Assembly: GCA_013314865.1 (NCBI GenBank)
Contig: JABUEV010000173.1
Coordinates: 1 to 5,817 of the forward strand
DNA: 5,817 bases
Direction of reading: 5' to 3'
Source of the DNA: Bacteroidales bacterium
GTDB lineage: Bacteria > Bacteroidota > Bacteroidia > Bacteroidales > VadinHA17
Shown here: piece after piece, positions 1 to 5,558 of the stretch
Numbering within the stretch: the stretch's first letter is position 1
Layout: each line of letters opens with the position of its first letter
Translations under genes and position numbers: made by a program
The notes under the pieces: model-generated
The model's database searches: none
Seen by the model: only the letters and a program-made list of their open reading frames with translations
What the model was told of the DNA's origin: nothing

Positions 1-31
1 TGAAAAATACATAAAAAGATTTGCAGAATGA
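1..31 (+). CDS. 3' end of upstream gene, probably MrpE/MbhA-like subunit
   Basis: Only the last nine codons and a TGA stop are present, read in the frame starting at base 2; they encode EKYIKRFAE. The stop overlaps the start of the next gene in an ATGA arrangement (28-31), which indicates translational coupling in one operon. The identity is inferred only from position: in mrp/mnh and mbh operons the gene before the F subunit is normally the E subunit (MrpE, MbhA). The residues themselves are too few to identify a family. Confidence 0.5.
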   Translation, partial: EKYIKRFAE

Positions 32-294
32 CCGATCTACTCAGCATACTGTTATATATACAGATTGCCCTCAGTGCAGCGTGTCTGTACCGTATTATAA
101 GAGGACCCACAATACCTGACAGAATGGTGGGCATTGACATTTTCGGAATTCTGGTCGTCGGGATTTGTGCGATACTTTCCATTGAGACCGGCAAATCATT
201 CATCCTTGACATAGGCATTGCATGGATTATCTTAAGTTTCATAGGAACACTGACTCTGGCTAAATATCTTACAGGCAAGAAATTAAATGAATAA
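28..294 (+). CDS. MrpF/MbhB-like cation antiporter subunit F
   Basis: This small 88-residue integral membrane protein belongs to the MrpF/MnhF/PhaF family, called MbhB when part of a membrane-bound hydrogenase. Three hydrophobic segments are visible at about residues 4-22, 34-51 and 58-77. Between the first two is the family signature R22..R25-G-P-T..P-D31-R32....D37. The usual length is about 85-95 residues, so it appears complete. In Mrp antiporters and Mbh complexes this subunit sits in the small-subunit bundle that contributes to the Na+/H+ exchange module. It starts inside the stop of the preceding gene, has no clear ribosome binding site, and overlaps the next gene by 8 bp. The neighbouring hydrogenase-type genes suggest that it serves a hydrogenase complex rather than a free-standing Mrp antiporter, although the Mrp alternative cannot be excluded from this protein alone. 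Confidence 0.88.
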   Translation: MTDLLSILLYIQIALSAACLYRIIRGPTIPDRMVGIDIFGILVVGICAILSIETGKSFILDIGIAWIILSFIGTLTLAKYLTGKKLNE

Positions 295-613
295 TATGGT
301 TAGCATTATATTCATATCAATCGGAGTATTGTTTAATTTATTCGGATGTATTGGTCTGATCCGGCTTCCGGATGTCTACAACAGACTGCAGTCGGCCACA
401 AAATGTGTAACTCTTGGATGCTGTAGCATTCTGCTTGGAGTATTGTTTCATTTCGGACTTAATGATGCCGGATTTAAGGCAATTTTTGCAATACCTGTTC
501 TCTTTTTCAGCTCTACTGTTGCAGCTCATGCTTTAATAAGAGGCGCTTATCATTTCGGTGCCAGGCTCGACAAAAGAACAGTTAAAGACGACTATAAGGA
601 GGTTACAGAATGA
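287..613 (+). CDS. MrpG/MbhC-like cation antiporter subunit G
   Basis: This 108-residue membrane protein belongs to the MrpG/MnhG/PhaG family (MbhC in Mbh hydrogenases). Hydrophobic segments run at about residues 4-25, 40-56 and 63-83. The family signature R26-L-P-D-V-Y-x-R33-L-x-x-A37-T-K39 follows the first segment, and the typical H-A-L-I-R-G-A-Y end of the third helix is present at 81-88. A charged cytoplasmic tail ends the protein. The annotated ATG overlaps the preceding gene by 8 bp; a second ATG at 296 would remove only three residues and avoid the overlap. The stop codon overlaps the next start (ATGA at 610-613). With MrpF it forms part of the small membrane subunits beside the ion-translocating module. 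Confidence 0.88.
   Translation: MNNMVSIIFISIGVLFNLFGCIGLIRLPDVYNRLQSATKCVTLGCCSILLGVLFHFGLNDAGFKAIFAIPVLFFSSTVAAHALIRGAYHFGARLDKRTVKDDYKEVTE
596..602 (+). promoter_or_regulatory. Strong Shine-Dalgarno for the 4Fe-4S subunit gene
   Basis: AAGGAGG lies 7 bases before the ATG at 610, inside the last codons of the preceding mrpG-like gene. It is a near-perfect anti-SD match and fixes the start of the iron-sulfur subunit. Such a strong site is notable because most other starts in the window have none. Confidence 0.75.
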
Positions 614-1221
614 AATACCCAAAACTGAGAGAACTTAAGGAGGCTGTCATTTCGCTTTTCACTCCGGCCTATACTTCAAAATTCCCCTTTGAACCGCACG
701 TGCCTTTTGAAAAATTCAGAGGGAAACCCGTTGTGGATGACAAGAATTGTGTTGGTTGTGAGACATGTGCCAATGTATGCCCTCCAAATGCAATAACATT
801 TACCGATAACAGGGAAAAAGGCGTCAGAATAATAAGAAGGGATTACGGTAAGTGTATATTCTGCGGTCAGTGCCAGGAACATTGTATTACAGGAAAGGGC
901 GTCACTCTGTCTGACAAGATATACGACATGGCAGTTTTTGAAAGGGATAAGGTAGTTGAATTCCAGGAGAAAGAACTTTTGATCTGCAAGAATTGCGGTG
1001 CTATTATTACCACGAGGGATCACCTGCTATATATGCACAAAAAACTCGGACCAAAAGCTTTTGCATCAATACTTAATCTGAATGTGCTGAACCAGAAACT
1101 CAGGCTTGAAGAAGGTCAGGATACTTCCGTTGACATTAAGGACGGACTCAAAAGAAAGGACATGTTTAATATTATCTGTCCCAACTGTCTGAGACAGGTC
1201 CTTGTCAAATACCTTCATTGA
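610..1221 (+). CDS. HycF/HyfH-type 4Fe-4S electron-transfer subunit of group 4 hydrogenase
   Basis: This 203-residue iron-sulfur protein is related to HycF/HyfH of formate hydrogenlyase, and more distantly to MbhN and NuoI. The N-terminus has a hydrophobic stretch (about 11-20) and the F-R-G-K-P motif (36-40) that precedes the clusters in this family. Two 4Fe-4S motifs follow, C47-x2-C50-x2-C53-x3-C57 and C82-x2-C85-x2-C88-x3-C92. The first has the usual proline after its last cysteine, but the second has isoleucine there. The C-terminal part carries C126-K-N-C129 and C190-P-N-C193, matching the HycF/HyfH layout, where two separated cysteine pairs probably form a zinc-ribbon-like site. Its role is probably to relay electrons from ferredoxin to the cluster of the hydrogenase small subunit at the membrane surface. 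It is translationally coupled to the upstream MrpG-like gene and followed immediately by a hydrogenase maturation endopeptidase, which supports a hydrogenase over Complex I. Confidence 0.85.
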   Translation: MKYPKLRELKEAVISLFTPAYTSKFPFEPHVPFEKFRGKPVVDDKNCVGCETCANVCPPNAITFTDNREKGVRIIRRDYGKCIFCGQCQEHCITGKGVTLSDKIYDMAVFERDKVVEFQEKELLICKNCGAIITTRDHLLYMHKKLGPKAFASILNLNVLNQKLRLEEGQDTSVDIKDGLKRKDMFNIICPNCLRQVLVKYLH

Positions 1222-1222
1222 T

Positions 1223-1675
1223 ATGCCGGGAGATCTTGACATATTACTATCAGCAAAAGACAAGAAAATATTATTTGTGGGAGTTGGTAACCTTCTGAAA
1301 CAGGATGATGGAGTAGGGCCTTATATTACCAGCAGGATTGTTGCTTCAGATAATATCGATGCTCTCACAGTTGAAACAGGTCTCGAAAATTATATCGGTA
1401 AAATTAACAGCCTGAATCCCGACATTCTCGTTATAGTCGATTGTATGAACCTTAATTCCAGGGCCGGAACATATAAACTTTTGGCACTAAACCAGATACA
1501 GGATCTTACCTTTAACACTCATAACATTTCATTAAGGCATTTGTCAGAATTCTTCGAAATGCCTGTCTTTATTCTCGGAATTCAACCCGAAAAAATTGCA
1601 TTTGGCGAAAATATTTCGTATCTTGTAAAGAATGAAGCTAATAAAATTATTAACCAAATAAATTCAGGGAGGTAA
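1223..1675 (+). CDS. HycI-type [NiFe]-hydrogenase maturation endopeptidase
   Basis: This is a peptidase of the HycI/HyaD/HybD family, which removes the C-terminal extension from the hydrogenase large subunit after nickel insertion. Counting from the ATG at 1223 (150 residues), the nucleotide-binding-like first strand leads into G20-V-G-N-L-L-K-Q-D28-D29-G-V-G-P33, the family hallmark. The three residues equivalent to the nickel ligands of HycI/HybD are visible: D29, D73 (in the I-V-D-C strand end) and H100 (in N-T-H-N). A G-L-E-N motif (53-56) corresponds to the family's conserved turn. The length is typical. An in-frame TTG at 1202 would add seven residues and overlap the preceding gene; I prefer the ATG, which begins one base after that gene's stop, although neither start has a convincing ribosome binding site. 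Its presence implies that a processed [NiFe] large subunit is encoded nearby, presumably upstream. Best match is HycI-like, but the exact subclass is inferred. Confidence 0.88.
   Translation: MPGDLDILLSAKDKKILFVGVGNLLKQDDGVGPYITSRIVASDNIDALTVETGLENYIGKINSLNPDILVIVDCMNLNSRAGTYKLLALNQIQDLTFNTHNISLRHLSEFFEMPVFILGIQPEKIAFGENISYLVKNEANKIINQINSGR
1667..1672 (+). promoter_or_regulatory. Shine-Dalgarno for the CxxC-pair protein gene
   Basis: GGGAGG lies 6 bases before the ATG at 1679 and spans the last codons of the endopeptidase gene. It supports that start and continued translation within the same operon. Confidence 0.65.
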
Positions 1676-1678
1676 TAT

Positions 1679-2092
1679 ATGGCTGTAGAATATCTGTGTA
1701 AAATCTGCAGAGGTGTTCTGAATGTAAAGACATCTATCATTCTTGCTGCATCTAAAGTAAACAGTTCCAAAAGAGGATTAATTCTTTTAAACCCGGAGAT
1801 CGGTAATTATACGACCACCACACATCCTACGTTTAAGATTGAGGAAGGGGCAGAATACATTTACACCTGCCCGATATGTCATTCCCAGCTTAACAGCGGC
1901 AAATATCCTCATCTTGTGAGGATTCTTATGATCGATGAAGACGGCAAAGAATTCAACATCTATTTTTCAGGAATCGCCGGAGAGAAATGCACCTACAAAA
2001 TAAGGGGCACCACTATCGAGAAGAAGGGACCGGATGCCGAATTGTACGGCAAATATTTTGACGTTCCGGAAGAGGACAGAAAGTATCTTTAA
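1679..2092 (+). CDS. Uncharacterised zinc-ribbon-like protein with two CxxC pairs
   Basis: I do not recognise a named family with a known function. The product is 137 residues, soluble, with no signal peptide or membrane segment. It opens with C7-K-I-C10 and has a second pair C64-P-I-C67 followed by histidine 68. The two pairs about 54 residues apart could form one zinc ribbon or, less likely, bind an iron-sulfur cluster. A further cysteine sits at 104 in G-E-K-C-T-Y-K-I. The stretch between the pairs is hydrophobic and beta-rich in character, and the tail is charged. The gene begins 3 bp after the endopeptidase stop, with a good ribosome binding site, and is the last gene before a terminator, so it is co-transcribed with the hydrogenase genes. 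A role in hydrogenase assembly, metal handling or regulation is possible from context only. Similar proteins may also occur away from hydrogenases in Bacteroidota, which would weaken that idea. Confidence 0.7.
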   Translation: MAVEYLCKICRGVLNVKTSIILAASKVNSSKRGLILLNPEIGNYTTTTHPTFKIEEGAEYIYTCPICHSQLNSGKYPHLVRILMIDEDGKEFNIYFSGIAGEKCTYKIRGTTIEKKGPDAELYGKYFDVPEEDRKYL

Positions 2093-2114
2093 AACCCTAA
2101 AGCTTAATGATTTT

Positions 2115-2145
2115 AAAAGGATATTCCTCAGGGATATCCTTTTTT
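2115..2145 (+). terminator. Rho-independent terminator of the hydrogenase operon
   Basis: A 13-bp stem (left arm 2115-2127, three-base loop TCA, right arm 2131-2143; one G-T pair) ends in a run of T (2140-2145) and lies 23 bp after the stop of the CxxC-pair gene. The left arm begins with AAAAGG, so the structure may also act partly in the reverse direction, but there is no reverse-strand gene to serve. Confidence 0.8.
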
Positions 2146-2228
2146 GTTTATTGCCGCAGATAACATATATACAGAGAATACAATACTGTAAAGGGACTAT
2201 TTTGGTCCTTAGCTTTTGCTCTTAGCTG

Positions 2229-2259
2229 TTTTTTCTGTAAAGAATATATCCTATTTTTG
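2229..2259 (+). promoter_or_regulatory. Candidate Bacteroidota-type promoter for transketolase
   Basis: TATTTTTG at 2252-2259 matches the Bacteroidota -7 consensus TAnnTTTG exactly. A TTTT at 2229-2232 stands 19 bases upstream, where TTTG (-33) is expected, and matches three of four bases. Transcription would start near 2266, giving a leader of roughly 30 bases before the ATG at 2298. The site lies between the hydrogenase terminator and the transketolase start, as expected. The region is T-rich, so a chance match is possible. Confidence 0.4.
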
Positions 2260-2297
2260 TCACCGTCATACCATAATCTGTAATAATATTTTTTCAA

Positions 2298-4340
2298 ATG
2301 GATAATGCTGTTAACTTAAGGTCTGCCGATAACATAAGGATACTGTCGATGTCGATGGTTGAAAAGGCTAAATCGGGACACCCTGGCGGAGCCATGGGAG
2401 GAGCTGATTTCATTCATGTTCTTTTTTCGGAGTTTTTAAATTTTGATCCTTCTGATCCATACTGGATTAACCGTGACAGGTTTTTTCTGGATCCCGGACA
2501 TATGTCTCCCATGCTCTATTCAGTGCTCACCCTTACAGGACATTTCAGTATTGAAGACCTTAAGAATTTTCGTCAATGGGGAAGCTGTACCCCGGGGCAT
2601 CCTGAACTGGACGTTGCAAGAGGAATAGAAAACACATCGGGTCCTCTCGGGCAGGGTCACACAATGGCTGTCGGTGCAGCTATTGCTGAAAGATTCCTCG
2701 CCACACGATTTGGAGAACTCTTCTCACACAAGATCTACGCATTTATTTCCGATGGTGGAATCCAGGAAGAGATATCCCAGGGGGCAGGACGTCTTGCAGG
2801 CTTTCTCGGGCTTAACAACCTGATAATGTTTTATGACTCAAATGATATTCAGCTTTCAACTGAAACCAATGCTGTTACCTGTGAAGATACTGCAATGAAA
2901 TATTCTGCATGGGGATGGAACGTTATTAAAATTGACGGCAACAATCACGAGCAGATACGTTATGCCCTTAATACCGCTGTTAATGAAAAAGAGAGGCCGA
3001 CTATCATCATTGGTAAAACCATAATGGGCAAAGGTCTGGTCGACAATGAAGGCAGACCATTTGAAAGAAAGACTTCCACGCATGGAATGCCTGTCAGTGA
3101 AGCCGGCGGGTCATTTGAAAAATCCCTGAAGAATCTCGGAGGTGACATAAACGATCCTTTTGCCATCTTTGATGATGTAAAGGTTTATTATGCCAAAATA
3201 CTGGAAAAGAAATCCCTGATTGCATCAGAGTGGAAAAAAGCAAAAGAAAAATGGGCAGTCGAGAATCCGGAGCTTAATAAGAAACTGATTTCTTTTTACA
3301 AAGGTGATTTGCCTGAGATTGATTTCCGATCAGTTGTTCACAAGGAAGGTTTGGCTACCAGGGCAGCTTCAGCCAATATCCTGGCAATGCTAGCCAGAAC
3401 AGTCGAAAACATGATAGTCGCATCAGCCGATCTTGCCAACTCTGATAAGACTGACGGATTTTTAAAGAATACCCGCCCGTTCAGAAAAGGCGACTTTTCC
3501 GGAGCATTTCTTCATGCAGGAGTATCGGAACTGACAATGGCCGGAATAATGAACGGCATGGCCCTCCACGGTGGAGTAATACCTGCCTGCGGCACTTTCT
3601 TCGTCTTTTCAGACTACATGAAACCTGCTGTCAGGCTTGCCTGCTTGATGGGGCTTCCGGTTAAATATATCTGGACACATGACGCTTTCCGTGTAGGAGA
3701 AGACGGACCCACACATCAGCCGGTCGAACAGGAAGCACAAATAAGGCTGATGGAACGGCTGAAGAACCACAGGGGAGAAAACAGCATGCTTGTACTCAGA
3801 CCTGCAGATTCGGCTGAGACTTCTGTTGCGTGGAAGCTAGCTCTTGAGAACCGTAAGACACCCACAGCTTTAATCCTCTCGCGTCAGAATATCAAAGACC
3901 TTCCTTCTGCCACCGGCGACCGCTACAACGATGCCCTGATGTCCGAAAAAGGAGCATATATAGTCCAGGATTGCCAGGGAGTACCCGATTTAATACTTAT
4001 TGCAAGCGGATCGGAAGTTTCAACCCTTGTCGAGGGAAGCCTGCTTCTTAAAAATGAAAACATTAAAGTAAGAATCGTATCAGCTCCGTCTGAGGGACTT
4101 TTCAGAAACCAGCCGCAAGAATACCGGAAATCAGTAATCCCCGAAAACATTCCTGTTTTCGGTCTGACCGCAGGACTTCCGGTGACTCTTGAAGGACTGG
4201 CCGGACCAAAAGGAAGAGTATGGGGTGTCAATACCTTCGGATATTCGGCTCCCTATAAGGTGCTCGACCAGAAATTCGGCTTCACAGCTGAAAATGTCTA
4301 TAACCAGGTGAAAGAATACCTTGCAGGTTACGGAAAATAA
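2298..4340 (+). CDS. tkt: Transketolase
   Basis: This cytoplasmic thiamine-diphosphate enzyme moves two-carbon units between ketose and aldose phosphates in the non-oxidative pentose phosphate pathway. At 680 residues it is a full-length single-chain transketolase with all three domains. The N-terminal ThDP-binding domain has S26-G-H28-P-G, G67-H68, T98-P-G-H101-P, the G-P-L-G-Q-G loop (115-120), and the metal motif as S151-D152-G153 with N182. The pyrimidine domain holds R355, S-A-D-L-A (376-380) with S382, catalytic E411, and T460-H461-D, G-E-D469-G-P-T-H473-Q-P. R528 begins the phosphate-binding S-R-Q step, and the C-terminal domain ends with F647-G-Y-S-A-P and K-F-G-F. These correspond to E. 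coli TktA H26, H66, H100, D155, N185, E411, H461, D469, H473 and R520, so the enzyme should be active and prefer phosphorylated sugars. The first glycine of the usual GDG is serine, a variant I recall from Bacteroidota. The start has no Shine-Dalgarno sequence. Terminators on both sides suggest a single-gene transcript. Confidence 0.97.
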   Translation: MDNAVNLRSADNIRILSMSMVEKAKSGHPGGAMGGADFIHVLFSEFLNFDPSDPYWINRDRFFLDPGHMSPMLYSVLTLTGHFSIEDLKNFRQWGSCTPGHPELDVARGIENTSGPLGQGHTMAVGAAIAERFLATRFGELFSHKIYAFISDGGIQEEISQGAGRLAGFLGLNNLIMFYDSNDIQLSTETNAVTCEDTAMKYSAWGWNVIKIDGNNHEQIRYALNTAVNEKERPTIIIGKTIMGKGLVDNEGRPFERKTSTHGMPVSEAGGSFEKSLKNLGGDINDPFAIFDDVKVYYAKILEKKSLIASEWKKAKEKWAVENPELNKKLISFYKGDLPEIDFRSVVHKEGLATRAASANILAMLARTVENMIVASADLANSDKTDGFLKNTRPFRKGDFSGAFLHAGVSELTMAGIMNGMALHGGVIPACGTFFVFSDYMKPAVRLACLMGLPVKYIWTHDAFRVGEDGPTHQPVEQEAQIRLMERLKNHRGENSMLVLRPADSAETSVAWKLALENRKTPTALILSRQNIKDLPSATGDRYNDALMSEKGAYIVQDCQGVPDLILIASGSEVSTLVEGSLLLKNENIKVRIVSAPSEGLFRNQPQEYRKSVIPENIPVFGLTAGLPVTLEGLAGPKGRVWGVNTFGYSAPYKVLDQKFGFTAENVYNQVKEYLAGYGK

Positions 4341-4381
4341 AAACAGACAATCCCTTCTATATTTTATCCATTCAATAAATG

Positions 4382-4428
4382 CTCCCTGTGAAGGAAATAT
4401 GACTGCTTCACAGGGAGTTTTTTCTTTT
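4382..4428 (+). terminator. Strong rho-independent terminator after transketolase
   Basis: Perfect 12-bp inverted repeat: left arm 4382-4393 (CTCCCTGTGAAG), 12-base loop, right arm 4406-4417, followed by TTTTTTCTTTT (4418-4428). It lies 41 bp after the transketolase stop and separates that gene from the next unit. Confidence 0.92.
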
Positions 4429-4439
4429 AAGTATTAAAA

Positions 4440-4446
4440 TATTTTG
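4440..4446 (+). promoter_or_regulatory. Weak candidate -7 element for the CotH-like gene
   Basis: TATTTTG resembles the TAnnTTTG element but with the internal spacer one base short, and lies 35 bases before the ATG at 4482. The region about 20 bases upstream is the T-tract of the preceding terminator (TTTT, no TTTG). A promoter must exist somewhere between 4418 and 4481 if the terminator is efficient, but this AT-rich stretch offers no clear best site. Confidence 0.2.
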
Positions 4447-4481
4447 ATAAATTAGATAGAATAATTTATACACTTCCTGCT

Positions 4482-5549
4482 ATGAAGAAATTAACTGTAA
4501 TCCTGTTTATCCTGTCAGCCTCAATAACGTGTGTCCTTAAGGGCCAGACTGACACAATCCCGGCAGAATTTGCTGTAGCCGACACCCAGGATGTCAATAG
4601 CACCCTCTTCGACACAGATGATCTTCTTGAAATTTCACTCAAATTTGATATTTCATACTATAAGCGCAAAAGATCAGACATTGAATACATTGATGCGGTT
4701 TTGCAGTACAATACAAGCCCTGTTGATTCCGTGGTTAAAAATATCAAAGTAAAAGCACGGGGAGAGATGCGTAGAAACTACTGCGACTTTCCGCCCCTTC
4801 TTCTGAACTTCAAAATGAAGGACTCTGTGGGAGGGGAATTCACCGGCATCGATAAACTTAAACTCGTACCCTACTGCAAACTTGGAAATGAAGAATACGT
4901 CCTTAAGGAATACCTTGTATACAAACTTTACAATGTTCTTACAGATCTAAGTTACAGGGTAAGGCTAATGAGGATAAAATACATAAACACTGCAAAAGAC
5001 AGTAAACCGCTTGTTCAATACGGATTTGTCATCGAACCTACAAAACTGCTGGAAAAAAGAACCGGTACAAAGGAAATGGAAAATATTAAAGTGAGCCAGA
5101 AAGTGATAAAACCTGAGATGATGGATCGAATGGCAATTTTCAACTACATGATCGGAAATACAGACTGGTCAGTTCCAAATATGCATAATGTAGTCATTTT
5201 ATCACAACCTTTGTCGGAAAGGCCTGAGCTTGCAGTTATTATTCCTTATGATTTCGACTATTCAGGATTTGTAAATACAGACTATGCTGTCCCGTTTGAA
5301 ACACTGCCCATTAAGTCAGTAAGGGAAAGATATTTTATGGGAATATGCCGGACTGAAGAAGTTTACAGGAATGCTTTGAAAGAATTTTCAGAGAAGAAAG
5401 ATGAATTTATTAAGGTCATAAATGATTTTCCATATCTTAGCGAAAAATCAAAAAAACAATCAATTGAATATCTGATGGGATTTTTCAACGGACTTGAGAA
5501 GAAAAGTCCGGTTGTCTATAAATTCCTGACAGAATGCAAAAAATTTTAA
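4482..5549 (+). CDS. Secreted CotH-kinase-like protein, function unknown
   Basis: The 355-residue product begins with a signal peptide (K2-K3, hydrophobic core about 4-18, probable cleavage after L-K-G21 before Q22); C17 lacks a proper lipobox, so it is probably not a lipoprotein. The mature protein is expected in the periplasm or outside. The body follows the order seen in CotH-like kinases: a strand ending in K91-A-R-G-E (91-95) with R97-R98, hydrophobic F-P-P-L-L-L-N-F-K (103-111), K125-L-K-L-V-P-Y, a helix with K142-E-Y-L-V-Y-K-L-Y, then Y180-G-F-V-I-E185, an apparent catalytic-loop equivalent G225-N-T-D228-W with N233 and N236, and P255-Y-D257-F-D259 resembling the metal-binding P-W-D-x-D of CotH. 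CotH of Bacillus is a spore-coat protein kinase; the substrate here is unknown. The match is by remembered motif order, not alignment, and this may be a separate uncharacterised family related to CotH. The start has no Shine-Dalgarno sequence. It is followed after 9 bp by a membrane protein gene, probably co-transcribed. Confidence 0.6.
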   Translation: MKKLTVILFILSASITCVLKGQTDTIPAEFAVADTQDVNSTLFDTDDLLEISLKFDISYYKRKRSDIEYIDAVLQYNTSPVDSVVKNIKVKARGEMRRNYCDFPPLLLNFKMKDSVGGEFTGIDKLKLVPYCKLGNEEYVLKEYLVYKLYNVLTDLSYRVRLMRIKYINTAKDSKPLVQYGFVIEPTKLLEKRTGTKEMENIKVSQKVIKPEMMDRMAIFNYMIGNTDWSVPNMHNVVILSQPLSERPELAVIIPYDFDYSGFVNTDYAVPFETLPIKSVRERYFMGICRTEEVYRNALKEFSEKKDEFIKVINDFPYLSEKSKKQSIEYLMGFFNGLEKKSPVVYKFLTECKKF

Positions 5550-5558
5550 ATTTCATAT

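Noticed and set aside
28..613. Interpretation as a free-standing Mrp Na+/H+ antiporter
   Set aside because: The two proteins alone would fit, but translational overlap with a HycF-type subunit and a [NiFe] endopeptidase makes a hydrogenase-associated module more likely.
676..1023. A 115-codon reverse-strand open frame opposite the iron-sulfur subunit
   Set aside because: It covers the ferredoxin cluster motifs in antisense, which explains its unusual composition; there is no sign of independent coding.
2192..2209. Possible small hairpin (GGAC...GTCC with flanking A-T and G-T pairs) in the transketolase leader region
   Set aside because: The stem is only about six pairs including a wobble, is not followed directly by a T-run, and lies upstream of the candidate promoter; a terminator or riboswitch cannot be supported.
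2034..2225. A 63-codon + strand open frame overlapping the end of the CxxC-pair gene and the intergenic region
   Set aside because: It starts inside a real gene, runs through the terminator hairpin, and its product shows no family features; its length is expected by chance.
3923..4231. A 102-codon reverse-strand open frame inside the transketolase gene
   Set aside because: It lies antisense to conserved transketolase C-terminal coding sequence, has no credible start context and resembles no protein family.
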